From positions 4,216,001 through 4,280,000 of the forward strand of contig NZ_CP047898.1 in the NCBI RefSeq assembly GCF_009911795.1: a stretch of 64,000 nucleotides of DNA. Reading direction: 5' to 3'. The notes beneath the pieces are model-generated. The model was not told the origin of the DNA. It was given only the letters and a program-made list of their open reading frames with translations, and did no database searches. Both the position numbers and the translations under genes were made by a program. Origin of the DNA: Pseudarthrobacter psychrotolerans (lineage in GTDB: Bacteria; Actinomycetota; Actinomycetes; Actinomycetales; Micrococcaceae). Positions 9,689 through 19,019 of the stretch are shown here, in pieces (within the stretch, counting starts at the first letter, position 1; every line of letters starts with the position of its first letter).

Positions 9689-10672
9689 ATGAAAGCCGTC
9701 TACATTGCCGAACCCGGCGGTCCGGAAGTGTTGGAAGTCCGCGAGGTGGACGCGCCGGTGCCTGGGCGTGGCGAGGTGTTGATCGACGTCGTCGCAGCCG
9801 GCCTGAACCGCGCAGACGTGCAGCAGCGCAGGGGCTTTTACCCGCCTCCGCCCGGCGCCTCCGAGATCCCCGGGCTGGAAGTCTCCGGGCGGATCGCCGG
9901 CTTCGGTCCGGGAGTCACCAAAGCGTTCTCCGTGGGTGACAAAGTGGTGGCTCTGCTGTCCGGCGGAGGCTACGCGGAGCAGGTTGCGGTGCCGGCGGAG
10001 CAGGTCCTGCGGATTCCCGACGGCGTTGATGTGGTCACCGCTGCGTCGCTGCCGGAAGTCGCAGCCACGGTCTACTCCAACCTGATCATGACGGCGCAGC
10101 TGCAGGCGGGGGAGACTGTCCTGATCCACGGCGCCACCGGCGGGATCGGCACCATGGCCATCCAGATGGCCAAGGCATTCGGTGCCAGGGTGGCTACCAC
10201 CGCGGGCACAGCGGAAAAGGTGGGGACGGCGAAGGCGTTCTTGGGCGCAGACATCGCCATCAACTACACCGAAGAGGACTTTCCGGACAGCCTGCGGCGG
10301 CAGAACGGCGGCAAAGGTGCCGACGTGATCCTCGACGTCGTCGGTGCCAAGTACCTGGCGCAGAACGTTGATGCGCTCGCTGACTACGGCCGGCTCATTG
10401 TCATCGGCCTGCAGGGCGGGGCCAAGGGGGAACTGGATCTTGGCCAGCTCCTGCGGAAGCGTGCGGCAGTGGTTGCCACGGCGCTGAGGCCGCGCCCGGT
10501 GGCGGAGAAGGGCGCCATCATGAACGCGGTGCGCGAGTCCGTGTGGCCCCTGATTACAGACGGCCGGATCCGCCCGCTGGTGGCTAAGACCTTCCCGCTG
10601 GACCAGGCTGCGGCCGCGCACCGGTACTTCGACAGCGGCGACCATGTGGGCAAGATCCTGCTGGTGATGTAA
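9689..10672 (+). CDS. NAD(P)H-quinone oxidoreductase (zinc-free MDR, zeta-crystallin/PIG3 type)
   Basis: Medium-chain dehydrogenase/reductase, 327 aa, that reduces quinones or alkenals with NADPH in the cytosol. It shows the N-terminal MDR fold (GEVLIDVVAAGLNRADVQQR near residue 30), VSGRIAGFGPGV near 70, the Rossmann motif HGATGGIGTMAIQMAK near residue 145, and DVILDVVGAKY near 213. The zinc-ligand cysteines of alcohol dehydrogenases are absent. The ATG (MKAVYIAEPGG) follows GGGAG; the in-frame ATG 33 codons upstream lacks an RBS and is not conserved-looking. Confidence 0.9.
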   Translation: MKAVYIAEPGGPEVLEVREVDAPVPGRGEVLIDVVAAGLNRADVQQRRGFYPPPPGASEIPGLEVSGRIAGFGPGVTKAFSVGDKVVALLSGGGYAEQVAVPAEQVLRIPDGVDVVTAASLPEVAATVYSNLIMTAQLQAGETVLIHGATGGIGTMAIQMAKAFGARVATTAGTAEKVGTAKAFLGADIAINYTEEDFPDSLRRQNGGKGADVILDVVGAKYLAQNVDALADYGRLIVIGLQGGAKGELDLGQLLRKRAAVVATALRPRPVAEKGAIMNAVRESVWPLITDGRIRPLVAKTFPLDQAAAAHRYFDSGDHVGKILLVM

Positions 10673-10731
10673 GCCGGGTAGATACTGAGTATTGCTTTGC
10701 GCGGCGGACTGGGTTAGCCTCACTCTATACG

Positions 10732-10766
10732 CGGTATGCACGGGTCTTGGGGGTCCGTGCATACCG
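10732..10766. promoter_or_regulatory. Perfect 12-bp inverted repeat, probable PadR operator
   Basis: CGGTATGCACGG and its exact complement are separated by 11 nt and end 26 nt before the padR start. A -10-like TATACG (10726-10731) abuts the left arm, so a bound protein would block transcription start. PadR proteins commonly repress their own operon from such dyads; the assignment here is inference. Confidence 0.6.
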
Positions 10767-10792
10767 ACGCTCACGCCCCCGCTAGGAGCCTC

Positions 10793-11404
10793 ATGTCCAT
10801 CCGCCACAGCCTCCTCGCCCTGCTGCAGGACCAGCCGCGTTACGGCTACCAGCTCAGGGTTGAGTTCGAAAACCGTACGGGGTCCACGTGGCCCCTGAAC
10901 ATCGGGCAGGTGTACACCACGCTGGACAGGCTGGAACGCGACGGCCTGGTCAGCAATGACGGCAGTGACGGCGAAGGCCACGTGGTCTACAGCATCACCC
11001 ACGCGGGCAAGGCGGAGGTGCAGAACTGGTTTGCCGCCCCCGTGGAGCGCAACAACCCGCCCCGGAACGAGCTGGCCATCAAACTGGCGCTCGCGGTGAC
11101 GCTGCCGGGAGTGGATGTGCAGGCCATCATCCAGGCCCAGCGGGTGGCGTCCATCCGGGCGCTGCAGGATTACACCAAGGCCCGCCGCGACACGGCCGCC
11201 AACCAGCGGGCTGCGGATACGGCCTGGCTTCTCGTGCTGGACTCGCTGATCTTCCAAACGGAAGCGGAGGTCCGCTGGCTGGATCTTTGCGAGGCCCGGA
11301 TGCTGCAGCAGGCGCAGACCGCAGGCCACTCCACACCACGCAAATCGTCCAACGGGGTCACTGTGGAAGAGGCTGCCCCGCTCATCGCGGATAACCGCCG
11401 ATGA
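10793..11404 (+). CDS. PadR-family transcriptional regulator
   Basis: 203-aa repressor. The N-terminal winged helix (SIRHSLLALLQDQPRYGYQL, then NIGQVYTTLDRLERDGLV) covers residues 1-80, and a Vir-C-like C-terminal helical dimerisation domain follows. AGGAG precedes the ATG; upstream in-frame starts lie inside the inverted repeat and are unlikely. The stop overlaps the next start in ATGA, so regulator, ATPase and permease form one operon. PadR proteins of this arrangement typically repress an adjacent ABC exporter until a drug or peptide is bound; the ligand is unknown. Confidence 0.85.
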   Translation: MSIRHSLLALLQDQPRYGYQLRVEFENRTGSTWPLNIGQVYTTLDRLERDGLVSNDGSDGEGHVVYSITHAGKAEVQNWFAAPVERNNPPRNELAIKLALAVTLPGVDVQAIIQAQRVASIRALQDYTKARRDTAANQRAADTAWLLVLDSLIFQTEAEVRWLDLCEARMLQQAQTAGHSTPRKSSNGVTVEEAAPLIADNRR

Positions 11405-12138
11405 GCGTCCAGGGGCCGCAGCAGGTCCTGGAACTCGCCAAGGTCAGCAGGACGTTCGGTGAAGGCGCGACGGCGGTCGCCGCGTTGCGCGAGGTCGACC
11501 TCAGTATCAGGGCGGGCGAGTTCGTCGCCGTGATGGGTCCGTCAGGTTCCGGGAAATCCTCCCTCCTGGCGCTGGCCGGGGGACTTGACCGGCCGACGTC
11601 GGGCGGTGTCTTTGTGGAGTCAACGCCACTGGGCGGGCTGGGACTGAACGAACTCGCCCGGTTGCGCCGCCGCGCCGTCGGCTACGTCTTCCAGGACTTC
11701 AACCTTGTCCCCACCCTGACGGCGGCCGAAAACGTGGCGCTGCCGCTGGAACTGGACGGGACGGCCAGCAGAAAGGCTCAACGGCAGGCGCTGGACGCGC
11801 TGCGGCAGGTGGGAATCCCGGAACTCGCGGACCGCTTTATGGACCAGATGTCCGGCGGACAGCAGCAGCGGGTGGCCATCGCGCGGGCCATCGTGGGCGA
11901 CCGCCGGCTGATCCTGGCCGACGAACCCACGGGAGCATTGGATTCCACCACCGGCCACGGCGTGATGGAGGTGCTCCGCGCACGTGCCGATGCCGGTGCG
12001 GCCGTGATGCTGGTGACCCATGAGGCCCGGCATGCCGCGTGGGCTGACCGCGTGGTGTTCCTCCGGGACGGCCGGATCGTTGACCAGGCGGCTGCCATGC
12101 ACGATCCCGCCATGCTCCTCACGCAGGCCGGGTACTGA
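11401..12138 (+). CDS. ABC transporter ATP-binding protein (MacB/LolD type)
   Basis: 245-aa ATPase that drives the FtsX-type permease encoded next. It has Walker A GPSGSGKSS near residue 46, Q-loop VFQDFNLVPTLT near 97, signature MSGGQQQRVAIARA near 150, Walker B LILADEPTGALD near 175 and the switch histidine in LVTHEARHA near 205. It is translationally coupled to padR through a 4-bp overlap and followed after 1 bp by the permease. Confidence 0.9.
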   Translation: MSVQGPQQVLELAKVSRTFGEGATAVAALREVDLSIRAGEFVAVMGPSGSGKSSLLALAGGLDRPTSGGVFVESTPLGGLGLNELARLRRRAVGYVFQDFNLVPTLTAAENVALPLELDGTASRKAQRQALDALRQVGIPELADRFMDQMSGGQQQRVAIARAIVGDRRLILADEPTGALDSTTGHGVMEVLRARADAGAAVMLVTHEARHAAWADRVVFLRDGRIVDQAAAMHDPAMLLTQAGY

Positions 12139-12139
12139 C

Positions 12140-15037
12140 GTGACGTTGGACCTTGAGCCGGCGCCCGGCGGGCGCCGGCAGGCTTTCCGCGTCGCCGTGC
12201 GGATGGCCCGGCGCGATATCCGCCGCCACAAAGGGCGTTCCCTCCTGATTATTTTGCTGATCATGCTCCCCGTAGCCGGGATGGCAGGGGCGGTCACGCT
12301 GATCGAGAGCACCCAGGAGACCGCAGCCGAGCGCGTGCAGTACCAGCTCGGCACCACCCAGGCACGGTTCCGGCCCATGCCCATGGCCAACGGGGTTATG
12401 GTCCAGCACCCCGTCGAAGAGCTGCAGATCACCACGAGCGACTGGGACACCAAACCTGACTTCACGCCCGCTGATCCGCAGGACGCGATTCCGGCCGGCT
12501 ACGACGTACTCACCGAATCCACCCTCGACCTCACCGCCGAGTCGGGTGCGGCGGAGGTACGTGTAGTGGGCCGGGCAGTGGACGCCATGGCCCCGGCATT
12601 TGCCGGAAAATACACCCTGCTGGACGGCAGGGCCCCCGGGACTGATGCGGAGATGCTCGTCTCGCCCGGGCTGCTGGAGCGGTTCGGACTGGGGCTGGGG
12701 GAGGAGCTGGCGACGTCGGCCGGGACGTTTGTTGCGGTCGGAACGCTCCGCGATACGGGCTATTCGGACAGCAACTCTATCGTCTACCTCAAGCCCGGAC
12801 AGGGCAGCGTGGGCGCCCCGGCGCCGTCGGCCACTACCAGTCCCGTGCCAACCGAGCAGGCCATCAAGTCCACCATGTATTACCTGGTGGGTTCCGAGCC
12901 GGTGACGTGGAGCCAGGTCCTGGCGGCCAACGCCGTGGGTGTCACTGTGCTGTCCCGAGACGTGGTGCTCAATCCGCCGCCTCAAGACGAGCGCGGGCGG
13001 GACGGTGCAGGGACCTCGTCCAGCGCGTCGCTGCCGCTCGCCGCCTATGCGGCCGGGGCGCTGTTGGGCGCATTGGCGCTGCTGGAGGTGGGGCTGCTGG
13101 CGGGAGCCGCGTTTGCCGTGGGCGCCAAGGGGCAGGTCCGGGAGCTGGCCCTGCTGGCCGCGACGGGGGCCGAAAGCCCCACCATCCGCTCGGTGGTCAT
13201 GGCGGCGGGCCTGTGGCTCGGCGGCATTGGCGTGGCGGCCGGCGCGGCTGTGGGGCTGGCCGCGGCCGCCGTAGTGGTGTTCGTTGCGCGCCTGAATGGA
13301 TCGGTCCGATTCCCGGGCTTCCATCCGGACGCGCTGCTGACGGTCCTGGTGATGGTGATGGGTTATGTTGCGTGCCTGCTGGCTGCCTTGGCCCCGGCGC
13401 GGCAGGTGGCGCGCCAGGCGGTTCTGGGCGCGCTCAAATCGGGGCGGGCACCGACGCCGGCCGGCAAGACGTCCACGGTAGTGGGTGCTGTCCTGTTGGG
13501 CGTGGCCGCCGCGGCACTGGCGGCCGGCACGTGGCTTGCCGTCAGCAGCGAAGACCCCGACGTGTTCACCTCAAGGACGCCGGTGATTGCCTGGTTCCTG
13601 CTGGGAGGCGCAGTACTTGGTGTTACATCCATGGTTCTGCTGACCGGCAAGGTAGTGGCCCTCCTGGCCAAGCGGGCCGGACGGCTTCCGCTGGCCGCAC
13701 GCATGGCCGCGCGGGACTCTTCCCGCAACCGCAGCCGGACGGTTCCGGCGGTTGCCGCCGTACTTGCGGCTGCCACCCTGGCCAGTGCCGGCATGGTCCT
13801 GGCCGCCAGCCAGCAGGCGAATGAACAGCAAAACCATCATTGGTCCGCATTGAAAAACCAGGCGGTCCTGCCGTTGTTCGTGGGGCAACCCCCACTGGCT
13901 GACGGAACCGTGCCGGACCCGGTGCGGATCGACCCCGCTGAGGTGGTGTCCGCATTGGACGGGGCGGTGGACACCGTCGAATGGACCAGCGTGCTGCGCA
14001 CAGCCGCCATCCGGAACTGCGAAATGCGGCCGGGGCTGGCTGATGCGTCGCCGGCGCAGACGCCGACGTCGAGCTGCCTGCAATATTCGCTGGCCACACC
14101 GGAGGGCAACGAGTGCCCTGTGACCGCCGGCGGGCGCGTCCTTGATCCGGAGGATTGGCGTTGCCAGGGAGCGATGCGTCCCTACGAGTCCTGGGGACGT
14201 ACCGACTCGATCGTCGTCGGAACGGCGGAGGACGTGGAAAGGCTGTTCGGAAAGGCGCCCACGGCCGAAGCACGCGACGTGCTGGCGGCCGGTGGAATGG
14301 TGGTGAGCAACCCCGTGTTTGTCCGCGACGGGCATGCGTCCTTGGTGGCGCAGGACGTGCGCAAGCCCGCGCCTTTGGTCCCCGGCTCGTCCGAATTCCA
14401 GGGGTACCAGGAGACGGGGCGGACGGAAGTGGCTGCGGCGGTGCTGGAGCCGGAGGTCAATGTGCCCTACTACGGAGTAGTGTCCCCGGAAGCTGCAGCG
14501 GCGGCCGGTATGCGGGTGGATAACGGCGCCCTGCTGGTCCAACTCAGTGCCTACCCTGATGCCGCCCAGGCGGACAAGGTGTCCGCCGCCCTCGCCGGCA
14601 TCTATGCGGACCGTTACGGGTCAATGTATGTCGAGCGCGGGGCCGAGCGGGACGCATCGCTGATCCTCTGGTCCATCGTGGGACTGGGTGCGTTGATTAC
14701 ACTCAGCGCGGCAGGCATCACCACGGGCCTGTCCATGGCGGACTCACGGAAAGACCACGTGACGCTTGCTGGAGTGGGTGCATCCCCGCGCCTGCGGAAG
14801 GCGCTTGCAGGTTCGCAGGCACTGATGACGGCGGGGCTCGGAACGGTGTTGGGAAGTGTTGCCGGGATAGTGCCTGCCGTGCTGCTGGTGACCGCAACCG
14901 GGATGGCGCGGACCGCCGTCGTGCCCTGGCTTCAGCTCGTGGCGCTGCTGATCGCGGTGCCGCTCACCGGTGCGGCCCTGGCTTGGCTGTTTACCCGGGC
15001 GAGGCTTCCGGTGTCCCGCCGGGAAGTGGGGACCTGA
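12140..15037 (+). CDS. FtsX-type ABC transporter permease
   Basis: 965-aa membrane protein with about ten predicted helices: one at residues 34-54, a large extracytoplasmic domain, a cluster of six between about 297 and 556, a second extracytoplasmic domain, and three between about 839 and 951. This double FtsX architecture matches MacB/BceB-like systems for export or resistance to peptides and antibiotics. The second outside domain contains several cysteines (for example CEMRPGL, SSCLQYS) that could form disulfides. The GTG start lies 1 bp after the ATPase stop. The substrate is unknown. Confidence 0.85.
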   Translation: MTLDLEPAPGGRRQAFRVAVRMARRDIRRHKGRSLLIILLIMLPVAGMAGAVTLIESTQETAAERVQYQLGTTQARFRPMPMANGVMVQHPVEELQITTSDWDTKPDFTPADPQDAIPAGYDVLTESTLDLTAESGAAEVRVVGRAVDAMAPAFAGKYTLLDGRAPGTDAEMLVSPGLLERFGLGLGEELATSAGTFVAVGTLRDTGYSDSNSIVYLKPGQGSVGAPAPSATTSPVPTEQAIKSTMYYLVGSEPVTWSQVLAANAVGVTVLSRDVVLNPPPQDERGRDGAGTSSSASLPLAAYAAGALLGALALLEVGLLAGAAFAVGAKGQVRELALLAATGAESPTIRSVVMAAGLWLGGIGVAAGAAVGLAAAAVVVFVARLNGSVRFPGFHPDALLTVLVMVMGYVACLLAALAPARQVARQAVLGALKSGRAPTPAGKTSTVVGAVLLGVAAAALAAGTWLAVSSEDPDVFTSRTPVIAWFLLGGAVLGVTSMVLLTGKVVALLAKRAGRLPLAARMAARDSSRNRSRTVPAVAAVLAAATLASAGMVLAASQQANEQQNHHWSALKNQAVLPLFVGQPPLADGTVPDPVRIDPAEVVSALDGAVDTVEWTSVLRTAAIRNCEMRPGLADASPAQTPTSSCLQYSLATPEGNECPVTAGGRVLDPEDWRCQGAMRPYESWGRTDSIVVGTAEDVERLFGKAPTAEARDVLAAGGMVVSNPVFVRDGHASLVAQDVRKPAPLVPGSSEFQGYQETGRTEVAAAVLEPEVNVPYYGVVSPEAAAAAGMRVDNGALLVQLSAYPDAAQADKVSAALAGIYADRYGSMYVERGAERDASLILWSIVGLGALITLSAAGITTGLSMADSRKDHVTLAGVGASPRLRKALAGSQALMTAGLGTVLGSVAGIVPAVLLVTATGMARTAVVPWLQLVALLIAVPLTGAALAWLFTRARLPVSRREVGT

Positions 15038-15203
15038 GCGGTCTGCCGCGGCGGCTGAGTTTGGCTTGGGAGTTGGGCCGTGGATTTGGGCAGGGCCGGG
15101 AATTAGGTCACACAGTTGGGTCTTTTTGATTGGGCCGAACAGGCCTACCGTGGGATTCAGGGCACTGTCCGTCCCGGACAGCCGAAGTGCGGAGGAACCT
15201 CTT

Positions 15204-15488
15204 ATGACAACACATGTTGCCGACTGCAGTGTTACCCGTTGCTCCTTCAACGACCATGAAGGCTGCACAGCCCATGCCATCACTGTGGGTGGGAGTCAAG
15301 ACCACGCCAGTTGCACCACGTTCATCGACACCGGCATGCATGGCGGGCTGCCCAAGGTCCTGGCAGATGTCGGTGCATGCCAGCGCGCGGAGTGCGTCCA
15401 CAACGACCACCTCATGTGCAATGCCACTGAAGTCCATGTGGGCCCCGGCGCTGACAACGCGGACTGCCTTACTTACGCACACGCGTAA
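15204..15488 (+). CDS. DUF1540 domain protein (two cysteine-rich repeats)
   Basis: 94-aa protein with two copies of a cysteine motif: CSVTRCSFNDHEGC with CTTF further on, and CQRAECVHNDHLMC with CLTY further on. The eight cysteines are spaced like two small metal-binding modules; DUF1540 proteins have no established function. A strong RBS (GGAGGA) lies 7 nt before the ATG, and a terminator follows the gene. It stands alone between the ABC operon and cstA. Confidence 0.85.
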   Translation: MTTHVADCSVTRCSFNDHEGCTAHAITVGGSQDHASCTTFIDTGMHGGLPKVLADVGACQRAECVHNDHLMCNATEVHVGPGADNADCLTYAHA

Positions 15489-15534
15489 TCACGGCAGGGG
15501 TAGCTACGTCTCCCACTGTCGATCAAACACGAAG

Positions 15535-15568
15535 GCCTCCGTCCAGGAAACCCTGAACGGGGGCTTTT
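15535..15568 (+). terminator. Rho-independent terminator after the DUF1540 gene
   Basis: A 13-bp stem (GCCTCCGTCCAGG against CCTGAACGGGGGC, one mismatch) is followed by TTTTG. Confidence 0.75.
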
Positions 15569-15703
15569 GTGCGCTCGTCGACTCCCGCCTGCCGTTCACC
15601 GCAATAACGCACGGCGCGGGGACAATGCCGCTTCTTCGTTGGCGCGGCATTGGTAGGGTGCCTTTGAGCAACCCACTGAAGCACCAATTCTCAAGGAGGA
15701 GAC

Positions 15704-18007
15704 ATGGCCAGCAGGCCTGACGAACCGGTAAGTGCAGCGAAAGGAAGCGGCCCATTGACCGCCGATCCGAAGCTTCCGCCAACGGCCGTGGATGCGGCCG
15801 TCAGCGAGGCCGAAGACAAGAAATGGACCCCGGCCAAGATCGCCCTGTGGGCAGCCATCGCACTCCTCGGCGGCGTTGCCTGGTTCATGCTGGCGATCGT
15901 CCGTGGCGAGACTGTCAACGCGATCTGGTTCGTCTTTGCCTCGGTCTGTACCTACCTCATCGGTTACCGCTTCTACTCCAAGGTGATCGAACGCCTCATC
16001 ACCAAGCCGGATGACCGCCGCGCCACACCGGCGGAATACAAGGCTGACGGCAAGGACTATGTCCGCACGGACCGCAACGTGCTGTTCGGCCACCATTTCG
16101 CCGCCATCGCCGGCGCCGGCCCGCTGGTCGGACCGATCATCGCGGCCCAGATGGGCTACCTCCCCGGCACTATCTGGATCATTATCGGCGTCGTGCTCGC
16201 AGGCGCCGTCCAGGACTACCTGGTGATGTTCTTCTCCATGCGCCGCGGCGGCCGTTCCCTGGGTCAGATGGCCCGCGAGGAACTGGGCGTCATCGGCGGT
16301 ACAGCAGCACTGGTCGCCACCCTGCTCATCATGGTGATCATCGTGGCAATCCTCGCGCTCGTCGTCGTCAATGCCCTGGGCGAAAGCCCGTGGGGCGTGT
16401 TCTCGGTAGGTATGACCATCCCGATTGCGCTGTTTATGGGCGTCTACCTGCGCTATATCCGGCCGGGCAAGATCATGGAAGTCTCCCTCATCGGCTTTGT
16501 GCTGCTGATGGCTGCCATCATCGGCGGCGGCCTGGTGGCGGAGACCGAATGGGGCTCCGCGTTCTTCACCCTGGACAAGGTGACCATTGCCTGGGGTCTC
16601 ATTGTCTACGGCTTCATCGCCGCCATTCTTCCGGTCTGGCTACTCCTGGCACCCCGCGACTACCTCTCCACGTTTATGAAGATCGGCGTGATCGTTATGC
16701 TCGCGCTGGCCATCATTGTGGTCCGCCCTGAGATCACTGTCCCGGCCTTCAGCGAGTTCGCCGGCAGGGACAACGGACCGGTCTTCCCCGGCGCCTTGTT
16801 CCCGTTCCTGTTTGTCACCATTGCCTGCGGCGCCCTATCCGGCTTCCACGCCCTGATCTCCTCGGGCACTACCCCGAAACTGATCGAGAAGGAACGCCAG
16901 ACCCGCTTCATCGGCTACGGCGGCATGCTGATGGAGTCGTTTGTGGCCATCATGGCGCTGGTTGCGGCCGTCTCCATTGACCGCGGGCTCTACTTCGCGA
17001 TGAACGCGCCGGCGGCCCTGACCGGTGGCACGGTGGAAACCGCGGCCGCCTGGGTTAATGGCCTGGGCCTGTCCGGGGTCAGCATCAGCCCGGCCCTGCT
17101 CGCGGAGACGGCAGCCAACGTGGGCGAGCACAGCATTGTTTCCCGAACCGGCGGCGCGCCCACGCTCGCCGTCGGCCTCGCGCACATCATGCAGCAGTTC
17201 ATCGGCGGCACGGCGCTGATGGCGTTCTGGTACCACTTCGCCATTATGTTCGAGGCGCTGTTTATCCTCACCGCCGTGGACGCCGGTACCCGCGTCGCGC
17301 GCTTTATGCTGCAGGACTCCATCGGTAACTTCGTCCCGAAGTTCAAGGAAGCCTCCTGGCGGCCGGGAGCCTGGCTGTGCACCGCCGTTATGGTGGGCGC
17401 CTGGGGTGCCGTACTCCTGATGGGCGTGACAGATCCGCTGGGCGGCATCAACACCCTGTTCCCGCTCTTCGGCATCGCCAACCAACTGCTGGCCGCCATC
17501 GCGCTGTCCGTATGCCTGGCCATCGTGGCTAAGCGGGGGAGCTTCAAGTACCTGTGGATCGTTGCGGTGCCGCTGGCGTTCGCTGCGGTGGTGACCATCA
17601 CGGCGAGCTACCAGAAGATCTTCTCCTCAACACCCGCCGTCGGCTACTTCGCCAACAACGCGGTATTCAGCAAGGCACTCGCGGACGGCAAGACGGAATT
17701 CGGCACAGCCAAGAGCGTTGCCGCCATGGAAGCCGTGGTGCGCAACACCGCGATCCAGGGCTGGCTGTCCGTCATCTTTGTGGTGCTGAGCATCATCGTC
17801 ATCGCCATGGCGATCGTGGCCACCATCAGGGCCTTCCGCAACCATTCCGCGGGGATCCCGAACATCGACAACGAGGACGAAGCCCGGCCGTCGAAGGTCT
17901 TCGCACCCGCCGGGCTGATCCCGACGCCCGCGGAGCGTGAGCTGCTGGCCGAGTGGAACAAGCTGCCAGCCGACTTGCGGTTCGAAAGGGCAGGTCACCA
18001 CAAATGA
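15704..18007 (+). CDS. cstA: Carbon starvation protein CstA-family transporter
   Basis: 767-aa inner-membrane transporter of the CstA/YjiY family, which takes up pyruvate and peptides on carbon limitation. A polar N-terminal tail of about 45 residues precedes many helices. Family stretches visible include FGHHFAAIAGAGPLVGPIIA near residue 125, VQDYLVMFFSMRRGGRSLGQ near 168 and GFHALISSGTTPKLI near 382. A very strong RBS (AAGGAGGAG) precedes the ATG. The stop overlaps the start of the small YbdD-like gene in ATGA, the usual pairing for this family. Confidence 0.93.
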   Translation: MASRPDEPVSAAKGSGPLTADPKLPPTAVDAAVSEAEDKKWTPAKIALWAAIALLGGVAWFMLAIVRGETVNAIWFVFASVCTYLIGYRFYSKVIERLITKPDDRRATPAEYKADGKDYVRTDRNVLFGHHFAAIAGAGPLVGPIIAAQMGYLPGTIWIIIGVVLAGAVQDYLVMFFSMRRGGRSLGQMAREELGVIGGTAALVATLLIMVIIVAILALVVVNALGESPWGVFSVGMTIPIALFMGVYLRYIRPGKIMEVSLIGFVLLMAAIIGGGLVAETEWGSAFFTLDKVTIAWGLIVYGFIAAILPVWLLLAPRDYLSTFMKIGVIVMLALAIIVVRPEITVPAFSEFAGRDNGPVFPGALFPFLFVTIACGALSGFHALISSGTTPKLIEKERQTRFIGYGGMLMESFVAIMALVAAVSIDRGLYFAMNAPAALTGGTVETAAAWVNGLGLSGVSISPALLAETAANVGEHSIVSRTGGAPTLAVGLAHIMQQFIGGTALMAFWYHFAIMFEALFILTAVDAGTRVARFMLQDSIGNFVPKFKEASWRPGAWLCTAVMVGAWGAVLLMGVTDPLGGINTLFPLFGIANQLLAAIALSVCLAIVAKRGSFKYLWIVAVPLAFAAVVTITASYQKIFSSTPAVGYFANNAVFSKALADGKTEFGTAKSVAAMEAVVRNTAIQGWLSVIFVVLSIIVIAMAIVATIRAFRNHSAGIPNIDNEDEARPSKVFAPAGLIPTPAERELLAEWNKLPADLRFERAGHHK

Positions 18008-18207
18008 GCCCCGGTCTGGCCGCGGTCGCAACAGGGTTCCGGGGTTTCGCCCGGTACCTCGGCGGCGTGCTCGGCGCTGATGCGTACACCAAGTACCTGG
18101 AGCACCACCACGCGGCCGGACACGGGGAGCCCCCGCTGACGGAACGAGAGTTCTGGCGGGACCGGACGGACCGCCAGGACTCCAACCCGCAGGGCCGGTG
18201 CTGCTGA
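18004..18207 (+). CDS. YbdD/YjiX-family small protein, CstA partner
   Basis: 67-aa protein. The core YLGGVLGADAYTKYLEHHH and the end PPLTEREFWRDRTDRQ match the YbdD/YjiX family, which is nearly always encoded directly after cstA-type transporters and is needed for uptake in enteric bacteria. Its start overlaps the cstA stop (ATGA), implying coupled expression. It ends in GRCC. Confidence 0.9.
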   Translation: MSPGLAAVATGFRGFARYLGGVLGADAYTKYLEHHHAAGHGEPPLTEREFWRDRTDRQDSNPQGRCC

Positions 18208-18215
18208 TGCTGACG

Positions 18216-18243
18216 GCCGGCCAGCCTTCATCGGCTGGCCGGC
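18216..18243 (+). terminator. Possible terminator hairpin after cstA-ybdD
   Basis: A perfect 11-bp stem (GCCGGCCAGCC) with a TTCATC loop, 9 bp after the stop codon. Only a weak T-rich tail follows. Confidence 0.5.
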
Positions 18244-18324
18244 TTCATCGGCTGTGCTGCGCGTCCTCTACTGGCGGCGTCATCCATTGGTCTGTGCGTC
18301 CTCCGCTCGTGAGAGTATGAACGC

Positions 18325-19011
18325 ATGAGCGATCCGACAGACACTCAGCCCGAAGATGTCCCCGTTGAGGGCAGGACCCTCGACAACGGCGAACCGGCCA
18401 TGCCGGCGGCGGCCAGCCCGGCTGGCCCCGGCGCCGGACCTGCTGGCCCGGCCAGTACCGGCCCGGCGGCTACAAGCACGTCACCCGGGGGCAAGACTAA
18501 GGGCAGCAACCTGCAGGACCTGGTGGACGAGCCTGCGAAAGTCATGCGGATCGGCACCATGATCCGGCAGCTTCTGGCGGAGGTTAAGTCAGCTCCCCTG
18601 GACGAAGCTGCGCGCGAACGCCTCGCCGAAATCCATGAGCGTTCCATCAAAGAGCTGGAGGACGGGCTGGCTCCGGAGCTCGTTGAAGAGCTGGAACGGA
18701 TCAGCCTGCCCTTCCCGGAAAACGCCACACCGTCCGACGCCGAGCTTCGGATCGCCCAGGCGCAGCTGGTGGGGTGGCTGGAAGGCCTCTTCCACGGCAT
18801 TCAGACGGCTATCGCCGCCCAGCACGCGGCACGGGAGCAGGCCACCGCGCAGATGCACCTGAGGCAGCTTCCGCCGGGCACCATGATCGCCCCTGGTGTG
18901 GTCATCGGGGAAAATGGCGAGCCGCAGAGGGCCGCTGCCGGCCAGCGTTCCGGTCCGGTGCCGTCCGGGCAGCCGGAGGACCCGGACCACGGCCCCGGCC
19001 AGTACCTCTAG
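18325..19011 (+). CDS. bpa: Bacterial proteasome activator (Bpa/PafE)
   Basis: 228-aa protein. A disordered Ala/Pro/Gly-rich N-terminus (about 65 residues) is followed by a helical core (DEPAKVMRIGTMIRQLLAEV to GWLEGLFHGIQTAIAAQ) that forms the ring in the mycobacterial homologue. The last four residues are GQYL, the HbYX-type tail that docks into the 20S proteasome and opens its gate without ATP. This implies that the organism has an actinobacterial 20S proteasome encoded elsewhere. The following hypothetical gene starts 8 bp after the stop and may be cotranscribed. Confidence 0.9.
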   Translation: MSDPTDTQPEDVPVEGRTLDNGEPAMPAAASPAGPGAGPAGPASTGPAATSTSPGGKTKGSNLQDLVDEPAKVMRIGTMIRQLLAEVKSAPLDEAARERLAEIHERSIKELEDGLAPELVEELERISLPFPENATPSDAELRIAQAQLVGWLEGLFHGIQTAIAAQHAAREQATAQMHLRQLPPGTMIAPGVVIGENGEPQRAAAGQRSGPVPSGQPEDPDHGPGQYL

Positions 19012-19019
19012 GTTCCCGC

